Source of the DNA: Porites lobata
Lineage: Eukaryota > Cnidaria > Anthozoa > Scleractinia > Poritidae
DNA: 64,000 nt
Direction of reading: 5' to 3'
Assembly (NCBI GenBank): GCA_942486035.1
Contig: CALNXK010000003.1
Coordinates: 3,434,501 to 3,498,500 of the forward strand
Shown here: piece after piece, positions 23,025 through 32,880 of the stretch
How positions within the stretch are numbered: position 1 is the stretch's first letter
Layout of the letters: the number at the start of each line of letters is the position of its first letter
Made by a program: the position numbers and the translations under genes
The notes under the pieces: generated by a model
What the model was told of the DNA's origin: nothing
Seen by the model: the letters and a program-made list of their open reading frames with translations, nothing else
The model's database searches: none

Positions 23025-23455
23025 CTTGTTACATTTCGGGTTATTGTTATATTCTGCATCAAAATTTGTTACATTTCGCCGCCTTAATATTATATTTTGC
23101 GGCGTAAAAAGCCTTCCTTTTTCGCCCGCGAATGAGAATTCACAGCTGCAAGAAGAGTGATAGTCTGTACAGAGACGTTTTCTTTCGTTATTAGGCAAAT
23201 TCGACAAGCGCAGGAAGCGGTCTATTTTCTCACTTCCTCACCCCGACCGCTTACGCTAGAGTTATATAAAACACCTGTGGATTTTTTTTTTCGCACATGT
23301 GCGCTCAACGATTTCTATTTTTTTAAATAAAAATAGAATGTCTGTAAACGGACTAAAGGTAAGAATTAAAAAAAAACTGAAAAGATATTTATAAGCGATG
23401 CATGCAACTCAATTTATTACGAACCACCCTTGTCGGGGTGTTTCAATCCTTTGCT
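23025..23455. repeat. direct repeat, right copy
   Basis: Partner of 16985-17370 in the same orientation, with the same motif order ending TCGGGGTGTTTCAATCCTTTGCTA. It contains an extra AT-rich piece (about 23285-23335) absent from the left copy. Confidence 0.7.
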
Positions 23456-23521
23456 ATTATGCAGATAATAAAACAATTAATAAAAAGCATTTCAAGAAGT
23501 CACTGATAAGTTGACCTCCCT

Positions 23522-23527
23522 TTTATT
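23522..23527 (-). promoter_or_regulatory. AATAAA polyadenylation signal
   Basis: AATAAA on the minus strand about 40 bases after the ancestral stop codon (23568) of the HEPN-NTPase-TPR gene. Its position supports that stop, rather than the premature ones, as the original gene end. Confidence 0.45.
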
Positions 23528-23567
23528 ATTACTTTAGTCAGTGGTCGACAACACAACTTTTGCGAAG

Positions 23568-24296
23568 TCAGTCACTGTAATCGCCACGGGTTACTTGTTT
23601 CATTCTTTGCTCTTCAACATCCACGTTTTTCGTATTGCACTTCTTAACGTAAATGGTAGAAGCACGCTCAAAATGCCACTTGGCTTCCTCAAAGTCACCT
23701 AAGTCTTGGTGGATTAAACCTAGGTTATCGTACGTCGTTGCAACATCAACATGTTTGTCGCCGAGCTTCTCACGGCTGATGACTGAAGCAAGTTGAAGAT
23801 ACTCCTTAGCTTGCTCAAAGTCACCTAGTTTACCGTGAGGTCTACCTAGGTTATTGTACGTCGTTGCAACATGAACATGTTTGTCGCCGAGCTTCTCACG
23901 GCTGATGGCTAAAGCAAGTTAAAGACACTCCTTGGCTTGCTCAAAGTCACCTAGGTGTTCGTGGATTAGACTTAGGTTATTGTACGTCCCTGCAACATCA
24001 ACATGTTTGGCGCCAAGCTTCTCAAGTCTGATGGCTAAAGCAAGTTGATGATACTCCTTAGCTTGCTCAAAGTCACCTAGTTTACCGTGAATTCTACCCA
24101 GGTTATCGTAAGTCGTTGCAACATTAACATGTTCGGCACCAAGTTTCTCTAAATAGATGGTTAAAGCACTTAGATAGTACTCTTTGGCTTGCTCAAAGTC
24201 ACCTAGGTGTTGGTGGATTAGACCTAGGTTATTGTACGTCGTTGCAACATGAACATGTTTGGCACCGAGCTTCTCAAGTCTGATGGCTAAAGCAAG
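23568..24296 (-). pseudogene. C-terminal TPRs of the HEPN-NTPase-TPR gene beyond premature stops
   Basis: The reading frame of the upstream CDS continues without frameshift for 243 more codons after its TAA (24297-24299). This part encodes the rest of TPR 22, TPRs 23 to 27 and a short unique tail (KKCNTKNVDVEEQRMKQVT...) ending at a TGA at 23568-23570. A second in-frame TAA sits at 23919-23921. Both stops replace the CAA codon of the conserved QLALAI segment. The intact unique tail and the poly(A) signal just beyond show this was once the true C-terminus. Either the gene is now truncated or dying, or this haplotype carries null changes in its tail. Confidence 0.8.
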
Positions 24297-27044
24297 TTAA
24301 TGATGCTTCTTGGCTTGCTCAAAGTCACCTAGTTTACCGTGAATTCTACCCAGGTTATCGTACGTCGTTGCAACATCAACATGTTTGTCGCCGAGCTTCT
24401 CACGGCTGATGGCTAAAGCAAGTTGAAGATACTCCTTGGCTTGCTCAAAGTCACCTAGGTGTTTGTGGATTAGACTTAGGTTATTGTACGTCGTTGCAAC
24501 ATCAACATGTTTGGCGCCGAGCTTCTCAAGTCTGATGGCTAAAGCAAGTTGATGATACTTCTTGGCTTGCTGAAAGTCACCTAGTTTACCGTGAATTCCA
24601 CCTAGGTTATCGTACGTCGTTGCAACATAAACATGTTCGGCACCAAGTTTCTCTAAATAGATGGTTAAAGCACTTAGATAGTACTCCTTGGCTTGCTCAA
24701 AGTCACCTAGGTATTCGTGGATTAGACTTAGGTTATTGTACGTCGTTGCAACATCAACATGGTTGGCGCCGAGCTTCTCAAGTCTAATGGCTAAAGCAAG
24801 TTGATGATGCTTCTTGGCTTGCTGAAAGTCACCTAGTTTACCGTGAATTCTACCTAGGTTATCGTACGTCGTTGCAACATGAACATGTTTGTCGCCGAGC
24901 TTCTCAAGTCTAATGGCTAAAGCAAGTTGATGATGCTTCTTGGCTTGCTGAAAGTCACCTAGTTTACCGTGAATTCTACCTAGGTTATCGTACGTCGTTG
25001 CAACATGAACATGTTTGTCGTCGAGCTTCTCAAGTCTAATGGCTAAAGCAAGTTGATGATGCTTCTTGGCTTGCTCAAAGTCACCTAGGTGTTGGTGGAT
25101 TAGACCTAGGTTATTGTACGTCGTTGCAACATCAACATGTTTGGCGCCGAGCTTCTCAAGTCTGATGGCTAAAGCAAGTTGATAATGCTTCTTGGCTTGC
25201 TCAAAGTCACCTAGGTGTTGGTGGATTAGACCTAGGTTATTGTACGTCGTTGCAACATCAACATGTTTGGCGCCGAGCTTCTCAAGTCTGATGGCTAAAG
25301 CAAGTTGATGATGCTTCTTGGCTTGCTGAAAGTCACCTAGTTTACCGTGAATTCCACCTAGGTTATCGTACGTCGTTGCAACATAAACATGTTCGGCACC
25401 AAGTTTCTCTAAATAGATGGTTAAAGCACTTAGATAGTACTCCTTGGCTTGCTCAAAGTCACCTAGGTATTCGTGGACTAGACTTAGGTTATTGTACGTC
25501 GTTGCAACATCAACATGGTTGGCGCCGAGCTTCTCAAGTCTAATGGCTAAAGCAAGTTGATGATGCTTCTTGGCTTGCTGAAAGTCACCTAGTTTACCGT
25601 GAATTCTACCCAGGTTATCGTACGCCGTTGCAACATCAACATGGTTGGCGCCGAGCTTCTCAAGTCTAATGGCTAAAGCAAGTTGATGATGCTTCTTGGC
25701 TTGCTGAAAGTCACCTAGTTTACCGTGAATTCTACCTAGGTTATCGTACGTCGTTGCAACATCAACATGGTTGGCGCCGAGCTTCTCAAGTCTAATGGCT
25801 AAAGCAAGTTGATGATGCTTCTTGGCTTGCTGAAAGTCACCTAGTTTACCGTGAATTCTACCTAGGTTATCGTACGTCGTTGCAACATAAACATGTTCGG
25901 CACCAAGTTTCTCTAAATAGATGGTTAAAGCACTTAGATAGTACTCCTTGGCTTGCTCAAAGTCACCTAGGTATTCGTGGATTAGACTTAGGTTATTGTA
26001 CGTCGTTGCAACATCAACATGGTTGGCGCCGAGCTTCTCAAGACTAATGGCTAAAGCAAGTTGATGATGCTTCTTGGCTTGCTGAAAGTCACCTAGGTGT
26101 TGGTGGATTAGACCTAGGTTATCGTACGTCGTTGCAACATCAACATGTTTGTCGCCGAGCTTCTCAAGACTAATGGCTAAAGCAAGTTGATGATGCTTCT
26201 TAGCTTGCTCAAAGTCACCTAGGTGTTGGTGGATTAGACCTAGGTTATTGTACGTCGTTGCAACATCAACATGGTTGGCGCCGAGCTTCTCAAGTCTGAT
26301 GGCTAAAGCAAGTTGATGATGCTTCTTGGCTTGCTCAAAGTCACCTAGGTGTTGGTGGATTAGACCTAGGTTATTGTACGTCGTTGCAACATCAACATGT
26401 TTGGCGCCGAGCTTCTCAAGTGTGATGGCTAAAGCAAGTTGATGATACTTCTTGGCTTGCTGAAAGTCACCTAGTTTACCGTGAATTCCACCTAGGTTAT
26501 CGTACGTCGTTGCAACATAAACATGTTCGGCACCAAGTTTCTCTAAATAGATGGTTAAAGCACTTAGATAGTACTCCTTGGCTTGCTCAAAGTCACCTAG
26601 GTATTCGTGGACTAGACTTAGGTTATTGTACGTCGTTGCAACATCAACATGGTTGGCGCCGAGCTTCTCAAGTCTAATGGCTAAAGCAAGTTGATGATGC
26701 TTCTTGGCTTGCTGAAAGTCACCTAGTTTACCGTGAATTCTACCTAGGTTATCGTACGTCGTTGCAACATGAACATGTTTGTCGCCGAGCTTCTCAAGTA
26801 TAATGGCTAAAGCAAGTTGATGATGCTTCTTGGCTTGCTCAAAGTCACCTAGGTGTTGGTGGATTAGACCTAGGTAATTGTACGTCGTTGCAACATCAAC
26901 ATGTTTGGCGCCGAGCTTCTCAAGTCTGATGGCAAAAGCACGTTGATGATACTCCTTGGCTTGCTTAAAGTCACCTAGGACTTGGTGAATTAGACCTAGG
27001 TTATCGTACGTCGTTGCGACATAAACATGCTCAGCTCCAAGTTC
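23640..27044 (-). repeat. 126-bp tandem repeat array encoding 42-residue TPRs
   Basis: About 27 units of 126 bp, mostly differing at only a few bases. Units come in recurring types: a GKLGDFQQ type, a HQHLGDFEQ type, and a type with EYYLSALTIYLEKLGAEHVY. The last type recurs at units 4, 9, 13, 19 and 23, so a higher-order block of about 4-6 units has been duplicated. The near-identity at DNA level points to recent unequal crossover or gene conversion. Confidence 0.9.
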
Positions 27045-29051
27045 TTTAATCTGGACACCAGCTAACAGATTGAAGAACCTTTTTGCAACGTTAAATTCAC
27101 AATGCGCTTGACAAGTCAGACCAAAGTTTTCAAATGTTTTTAAGATGCTTTCATAATAAACTTGAGATACCCTTCCTTTCAAAAACACATGATCAGCTAT
27201 AGCTTTTAAATGCGGCACAATGTGCATCGCATCCAGTGTCCTATTCTCTGGTGAGATTTCGATTATGAACTGGTTTAATGTGGCAACAGCCCTATTGACG
27301 ACCTCGGGCTTTGGACTCTCTCCATACGCATTTATTAAAGTTTTGATAGCATTATGTACAACCTGATGTACTCGAACGCGGCAGCCAGCCTCGTCCTCTT
27401 CAAAAATCAACAGTGAGCACCTTCTGATCCTCAAGCAAATAAGTTCATTGTCTGTTGCATCTACGGCTTTCCTAATGTAATTGATTGCTAAGCTCAGGTT
27501 TAATGGTTGAGGTGCACACAGAGAAAGGAAATTGAATAGTTGTTTGACAACTCTGTCGGACTTAATCTGCGATTCGACTGCTAACGTTATCGCTTTAGTC
27601 ATAGTGCTTGGGTAAATTGGGTTGGTATTAGCAAGATTATCCTCGGTAGTGCTTCTTTTGCCTTCGTCTAATTTCTTCAAAAATTCACTCCAGCCAAAAT
27701 TTTTCAAAAATTTGGTCTGACGAATCTCTTTAACAAAGATAGCAGCACTTGCTAAAGCGAGGGGCTGATAGTCCAGTTTTTCTGCAACGTTCTCTTCAAG
27801 TTCGCTGTAGGCGATACCTGAAAGCTTTGACAACAAGAAAATGGCGTCTTTGGGCTCCATACCTTTGCTTACTGATATATGACAACTAAAAGAGTTTGTT
27901 GAGGGAATAGACTCTGTATCCTGTGTTGTAATTAACATCTGACCCTTTTTCCATGCATTGTGTCCAGAGTTTGGCAGAAAATTAAAGATAGAAGACACGC
28001 TAGTGACGTTGTCAACCACTATTAGCCACGACGTGTACAGGTTGATTTTCTCGGCAACAATCATCTTAAGCTGGGTGATTTTCTCCTCAACCTTCCAATC
28101 CTTGGAGGTCAGAACTTCCATGACCAAGTGTTCCGGGCACTTCAATTGACGAGCAAAGGAGGTGTATGATTCCAAGAGTGAATCTAGATTTCCTGCATTT
28201 AAGGTCATCACAAGTGAAGTAGTGTCTTGTATTTTTTTGGCTTCATCAAAGAAATTCTGAGCTACAAGGCCAGCTAGCTGCGATTTGCCACTTCCAGGAT
28301 TTCCTGAGATGTATAGATAACTTAACCTGTTATCATTAGCCTCTTTAAGCTCCCTCAGTTGTTGGGTTATCTTAGCGACCTGACGATCACGACCTCCAAC
28401 TTCGTGAGAGGGTTTGGGTGGAAGAATGCAGAATGAGGGTGCTTCTTTCTGGAGCTGATGTTCAAGAACTGTTTTCTTATTCTCCGTTTCTTGAAGTTCC
28501 CGTTTCAGGTCGTCAACCTGTTTCTGAATCTTTCGCAACTCTTCCGTGGGAAAGGCTTTCTGATTTTTTATGTCCTGAATTTGTGCAGTAGGTAGACCAA
28601 GCGCTTGAAAAGCAATGTGAACTTTGCTAATGGCGATGTGAAAATCTTTGTCAGAGAGATTGCCTTGTGTTATGTGAGCAAATTCTTCATTCCTAAATTT
28701 TCTAAGATCGTCCACATTTGTCCTGACTGATGCGCAAATGCCTTTGCCAACACAGTCGGAAAAAAGAATGGCGTAAAATAGCATCGTACAGTCCCATTCC
28801 CTTCTATCTCCGTTTAGCATGGTGGCCAAAAGACGACCATTCCTTTTCTTGCTTGGTGGAGACTCCTTGTTGTGAAAGTCCCTTCCATTCTGAGGGTCAT
28901 CTTTCCATTCTCCAAATAGAGATGACTTGTATCGATTGTCCCATTCTTGTTTAAAAATTACTCTCAGACCCTCAGCTAGTATATCGGTGGTAACTTTACA
29001 GATTCTGAAGTAGTTTAGTTCTTCATTGGTATATTCCTTTGAAAGGGCCAT
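24297..29051 (-). CDS. HEPN - P-loop NTPase (STAND/NB-ARC-like) - TPR repeat protein
   Basis: A 1584-residue intracellular NLR-like protein, single exon as read. Residues 1-155 form a DZIP3-like HEPN domain with the RNEEFAH motif (R120...H126; HEPN RxxxxxH). Residues 165-205 are a likely coiled coil. The NTPase follows, with Walker A GNPGSGKS (250-257), Walker B LIVVDN (343-348), a sensor-like QMLITTQD (371-378), a YQPLALA segment (429-435, like GLPLA of NB-ARC) and a VHQVV segment near 561. From about 670 come 22 kinesin-light-chain-type TPRs of 42 residues. By family knowledge, such STAND proteins are ATP-driven oligomerising switches. In corals they are expanded and presumed immune or cell-death sensors, with TPRs binding ligand or partner. 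The start is the ATG at 29051. The stop at 24297 cuts TPR 22 midway; see the adjacent pseudogene tail. Function here is inferred from domains only. Confidence 0.88.
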   Translation of the reverse strand: MALSKEYTNEELNYFRICKVTTDILAEGLRVIFKQEWDNRYKSSLFGEWKDDPQNGRDFHNKESPPSKKRNGRLLATMLNGDRREWDCTMLFYAILFSDCVGKGICASVRTNVDDLRKFRNEEFAHITQGNLSDKDFHIAISKVHIAFQALGLPTAQIQDIKNQKAFPTEELRKIQKQVDDLKRELQETENKKTVLEHQLQKEAPSFCILPPKPSHEVGGRDRQVAKITQQLRELKEANDNRLSYLYISGNPGSGKSQLAGLVAQNFFDEAKKIQDTTSLVMTLNAGNLDSLLESYTSFARQLKCPEHLVMEVLTSKDWKVEEKITQLKMIVAEKINLYTSWLIVVDNVTSVSSIFNFLPNSGHNAWKKGQMLITTQDTESIPSTNSFSCHISVSKGMEPKDAIFLLSKLSGIAYSELEENVAEKLDYQPLALASAAIFVKEIRQTKFLKNFGWSEFLKKLDEGKRSTTEDNLANTNPIYPSTMTKAITLAVESQIKSDRVVKQLFNFLSLCAPQPLNLSLAINYIRKAVDATDNELICLRIRRCSLLIFEEDEAGCRVRVHQVVHNAIKTLINAYGESPKPEVVNRAVATLNQFIIEISPENRTLDAMHIVPHLKAIADHVFLKGRVSQVYYESILKTFENFGLTCQAHCEFNVAKRFFNLLAGVQIKELGAEHVYVATTYDNLGLIHQVLGDFKQAKEYHQRAFAIRLEKLGAKHVDVATTYNYLGLIHQHLGDFEQAKKHHQLALAIILEKLGDKHVHVATTYDNLGRIHGKLGDFQQAKKHHQLALAIRLEKLGANHVDVATTYNNLSLVHEYLGDFEQAKEYYLSALTIYLEKLGAEHVYVATTYDNLGGIHGKLGDFQQAKKYHQLALAITLEKLGAKHVDVATTYNNLGLIHQHLGDFEQAKKHHQLALAIRLEKLGANHVDVATTYNNLGLIHQHLGDFEQAKKHHQLALAISLEKLGDKHVDVATTYDNLGLIHQHLGDFQQAKKHHQLALAISLEKLGANHVDVATTYNNLSLIHEYLGDFEQAKEYYLSALTIYLEKLGAEHVYVATTYDNLGRIHGKLGDFQQAKKHHQLALAIRLEKLGANHVDVATTYDNLGRIHGKLGDFQQAKKHHQLALAIRLEKLGANHVDVATAYDNLGRIHGKLGDFQQAKKHHQLALAIRLEKLGANHVDVATTYNNLSLVHEYLGDFEQAKEYYLSALTIYLEKLGAEHVYVATTYDNLGGIHGKLGDFQQAKKHHQLALAIRLEKLGAKHVDVATTYNNLGLIHQHLGDFEQAKKHYQLALAIRLEKLGAKHVDVATTYNNLGLIHQHLGDFEQAKKHHQLALAIRLEKLDDKHVHVATTYDNLGRIHGKLGDFQQAKKHHQLALAIRLEKLGDKHVHVATTYDNLGRIHGKLGDFQQAKKHHQLALAIRLEKLGANHVDVATTYNNLSLIHEYLGDFEQAKEYYLSALTIYLEKLGAEHVYVATTYDNLGGIHGKLGDFQQAKKYHQLALAIRLEKLGAKHVDVATTYNNLSLIHKHLGDFEQAKEYLQLALAISREKLGDKHVDVATTYDNLGRIHGKLGDFEQAKKHH

Positions 29052-30290
29052 AGTTGAGACTTTAAACCTTTTGAAAAATGATCCTAATATTAGCTTTCCA
29101 CTTAAAATAAAATAGGTTGCCGAGGGCTACAAGTTGACTGGCTAGGGAAGTTGAAAGTGGATAATTAAAAAGTTGTGATCTTAAAAATTAGTGGGTAGTG
29201 CAATGAATGTTCTCTATAGATGAACTTGTTTATATGTAGTAAGAAAGAAAGTAGGACTGAGAGCTGTTAGCTCACAATTTAAAGCAAAAGTACAGATGAC
29301 GGCTGAGCAATTATCCATAATTGTCTTCATTGGGGATCACTCGGTACAATTTTGATTGGCAAATCGGATGTCGCATTCTTCTTGAAATGTACTGTTGACG
29401 ACCTTGAAACGGAGCAAAGAACTACTTTTTGAATTTTTACCCTGACAACCAATCAGTTTCTTTAAGTGCTTAACGAGATGAAATACTTTAATTTTTTAGC
29501 GGGGCTCCCACGCGCGAAGAGCGAGTGGGACTGAGCTCCATACGTTATAGAATATGGTCAACCTCTTTTCGTTTGGTTGTCACGTGATTGACCGAGCGTA
29601 CGCGTCTACAGATTGTACGGGTGAGGTAGGGGAGACTATCACAAAGGAACGGGGTATAATATTTCGAACGCACGAACGCTCCAGTTTTGTAAGCAGCCAT
29701 TTGAAATTATTTAAGGACAGATTGCTTTTAACAATACGGTTCAGTGAGTTAACAAGCAAACTGTTGTACTCTTGTTGCACTCTGTGTTTTAGCTTGCAGG
29801 GCGGGCGTATTTTGGCGAGTTCTGACTCCGCCATCTTGGATAAATAGGCGCGCGGAAGTCTGGAACGAGTCCATAATGTACCAACCCGAGGGAGGAAAAT
29901 CCCCGAGGGAGATGGAGACGGCCTCAAAGAAAGGGACGGGGGAGGAGAAGGAAAATCGTTTGCTTACGAGCGTGGTTCTGTGCGTGGTGAGAGATTTTGC
30001 GTCATAATTAACAGCATTGTATCCATATGGCACAGGAAAGGTACTCCGGATGATTATGAAGAAGCATTTATTTGATGTATAAGTCGAACAAATAAAGGAA
30101 TATCTTTTTTAAAAAATAGGGCTATTTCAATTTACAAACTTTCTAGAACGTAGTATAATATGTTAGCCAATTTCTAGAACGGGGTATCAGTTTTAGGATT
30201 AAATTAACTGCAAAAACCGTGGACGAAGATCCTGCTATACTAGTTGTAAACGTTGGATCTCTAGAAAAGAGATCAAATCAGCCAAAATAT
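29052..30290. other. intergenic, promoter side of the HEPN-NTPase-TPR gene, with one doubtful small frame
   Basis: No certain gene. On the minus strand, an 84-residue frame starts at an ATG at 29834 in a strong context (AAGATGGCGG) and ends at 29580; it reads MAESELAKIRPPCKLKHRV... I do not recognise it. It could be a first exon, a small protein or chance. The left part (about 29052-29500) probably holds the promoter of the large minus-strand gene. Confidence 0.3.
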
Positions 30291-30416
30291 AAAGAACCAA
30301 GAACGAGAAGTCCAAAGACTACTGCAAAGCTGATTTAAAACAACGTGTATTGTTTTTATAACAATATTTCGGCTGGCCATACCAGCCTTCTTCAGGTTTA
30401 CAGATGTTACTGAACT
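30291..30416. repeat. repeat fragment shared with 55359-55535
   Basis: It contains AAGAACCAAGAACGAGAAG, TCCAAAGACTACTGCAAAGC, ACGTGTATTG, AACAATATTTCGGCTGGCCA and CAGGTTTACAGAT in this order. The same series occurs, reverse-complemented, in the right part of the element at 55359-55535. The motif style resembles ends of Penelope-like retroelements, but no reverse transcriptase is seen here, so the class is open. Confidence 0.6.
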
Positions 30417-32729
30417 TATGTGGCAATCACAATATTATATAGATGGAGAATGTCGCATTAAAAGGGAAATGCGGAAATGACGTACAACATAAAAACTGGA
30501 AAGGAAAAATACTAAGGATATTGATTACAATAATTCGCCACGGCGGTTTAGGCCATGAAGGCCTTGTTTTAATTCATATGAAATACGGTGTGTTAATGTG
30601 CCGCACAATTAAAATTTTGATTTCAAACTGAAGTGTGAAGGGATCCTGGCCTTACTTGATACCTTTCAAGAGCTGCATCTCAAATGGTAAGCCTGAGGAA
30701 TTATTGAATTTGATGTTTGTTCTTTATATCTAATTTAATGAAGTCGAGAGTAGTTCATGCGGCTATTCAGTTTATGCACGTTTGTAAGATATGAGACAAT
30801 GATCTGACCGAGTATCGGTTTGATATAAGCTTATATACTAGGGTATCTAAAAGATAGTAATGCTGCGGCACATTCTGTTGATACTAGCATTAGTCAGACA
30901 TGCAGTGGGACTTAAAAGAATCGAAAATGATGTTTAATGTCCTACTTACATGTTGGAAAGTACTAGAATAATTACTATCAGTCTATAGAAAGAACTTGTG
31001 GGAACGTTGTTTAGAAAATGATCAAGTGGTGATCAACTCTGGTTTTCCCACAGTAAATTGTAGGAAATGATAGAAATTCAGATTGTTTATCCATATATTT
31101 AATATATGGTGTACTATCTTTTTCTGGAAACACGATACTTTTCTTGCTGTTTATTGCACTTTATTAAGTAACAGTTATTTAGCTATATATTTATAGAAAA
31201 CAACAACACAAAAACGGAAAAAAAAAGAAAGAAGGAAAAAAAGAGTTCGGTATAGGATTCGGACCCGGCACCATCGGCTCGACACGACTACACCTAACCA
31301 TTGAGAAAAGTCTTTAATATTTAATGCCTTTTCCATGAAACTTCCGCCGGCAAGATGATCGCCCGCCGCATTAATCGAGCTATTAACAGTAAAAAAACAA
31401 TGTAAACGCATATTCCATGGCAATGAAGGAATGAAAGAACATAATTATGCTTTTCAAAACGCCGATACACGTCCTCTCTGCAACGTAGGACACAAAATAT
31501 ATGTTTTGTTATCTCGATTTCCGCTGTTATTTTGAAGCGAATGGTCAAAATCACATCCATTTTCGGCTCATACAGGATCTTAAGAATAGCATAGAATGAC
31601 ATTTTCTCACTTTCACATCACCTAGCAAGCTGGAATTTTCATCTTCTCGTCAGGTTTAACACCTGGACGAGTCAAAGGCTCTTGAATTGAAATCCAATCC
31701 CCAAGTTAACCATCGTACTCATCTGAAAGACTCCTACGTGTCTTAAATTTGATAAGACCTTAACAGTGCTGTAGAAAATTTGCTACAAAGAAAAGAGTCT
31801 GGGCAGCGAACGATGCGAACTTCCCCGTGTTTTTATTGGAGTTGTTTTTGGCGCAATGCACTCTGGTTAAATGCAATGCATTGTGGTAAAAAGTGATGAA
31901 TTCGAGAATTCGTCGCCCGCCTTATATATTTCCCTTAATCCTGATTATGTTGCTGCTCGCTCCCTACGGTCGCTCCGCAGCAATAATACAGAACTTAAAA
32001 AAGCCTTTAGACATTTTCTCACCGCCAATAGAAAGAAAACGTTCCAAAGAATATTTAGTTGTAATTCTGGCTGTAAAAGAAAGCTGTGAGCGATTTTCTT
32101 GCCTCGAGTTCATCTTTGAAAAAAGCAAACAGCGGGAAGCCGGCTTAAAAACGTAACCCAGGGGGGGGCTGGCAACGGCCTTTGATCTTGCCGCTTTTCG
32201 GCTTTCCATGATCGCCTCAGTTAAGAAATCTGTCAATCAATCGAGAACGGTAGCGAGCATGCGCGAAACGGGCTGAGAAAAACAACAAGAAGCTCATCTT
32301 CGCAGCGATTCGATAGTGTGAAGTGAATTCGCGTTTATAATGTTAGTCCTGTTGGTCATTGCTTTTATTCGACTTTGCCGTAACCAATCTTTTTCCGCGG
32401 TAATGTGGAGCTTACGTTTTCCTTTCTTCTGGTCTTGCGTTTGTCATTACATGCGGTTTACTACGCTAAGAATGAAGAACGAGACTGGTGAACATGTTTC
32501 TCGATGTCCGACCTTTTGACTATGTGTTTCTGTTTAGAAGAGCCACAAGACTAAGAGAAGGGCCAGCCCTCTAACACGTATGTAGAAGAGTTTATATTAT
32601 CAAGTGAAAGGCCCAACATTAATTCTTCCCAGTATTAAAAAAAAGTGCGGTGGCTGTGGTCGAGTAGAAGAGTTGTCAGAGTTGTTTACGGTTTTAGTAC
32701 ACCTTTAAGACGAGAAGAAATGATGATTG
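30417..32729. other. gene-free stretch
   Basis: About 2.3 kb without a recognised gene. The part near 31.9-32.3 kb is less AT-rich and contains a CTCCCTACGGTCGCTCCG string often seen in repeats, but no element ends could be drawn. Confidence 0.35.
31230..31310 (-). other. tRNA-like sequence (SINE or tRNA pseudogene candidate)
   Basis: On the minus strand, CAATGGTTAGGTGTAGTCG resembles a pol III A box region. About 25 bases later, GGTCCGAATCC resembles a B box (consensus GGTTCRANNCC). The T stem and acceptor stem do not pair well, so this is not a good tRNA gene. A tRNA-derived SINE head or decayed tRNA is possible. Confidence 0.3.
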
Positions 32730-32871
32730 TAACCTGAGATCAGGCTCTATTTTCGCTTCGCTTTGAAAATTACATTTCGGTAGGCAAGGCGAAACGAAAA
32801 GAGCCAATTTCAGCGGTAGCCGTCAGAGAGAATATATGAGAACCGCTCAAATTGGGCCTGATCTCAGGTTA
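32730..32871. mobile_element. 142-bp MITE with exact 9-bp target duplication (Mutator-like)
   Basis: Perfect terminal inverted repeats TAACCTGAGATCAGGC and GCCTGATCTCAGGTTA are flanked by TGATGATTG on both sides (32721-32729 and 32872-32880). The interior has GCTTCGC/GGCGAAA-type inverted motifs. No coding capacity. The exact duplication suggests a fairly young insertion. Confidence 0.88.
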
Positions 32872-32880
32872 TGATGATTG

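Noticed and set aside
23640..27044. CRISPR-like regular repeats
   Set aside because: Units are contiguous 126-bp coding repeats with no spacers, in a eukaryotic gene encoding TPRs.
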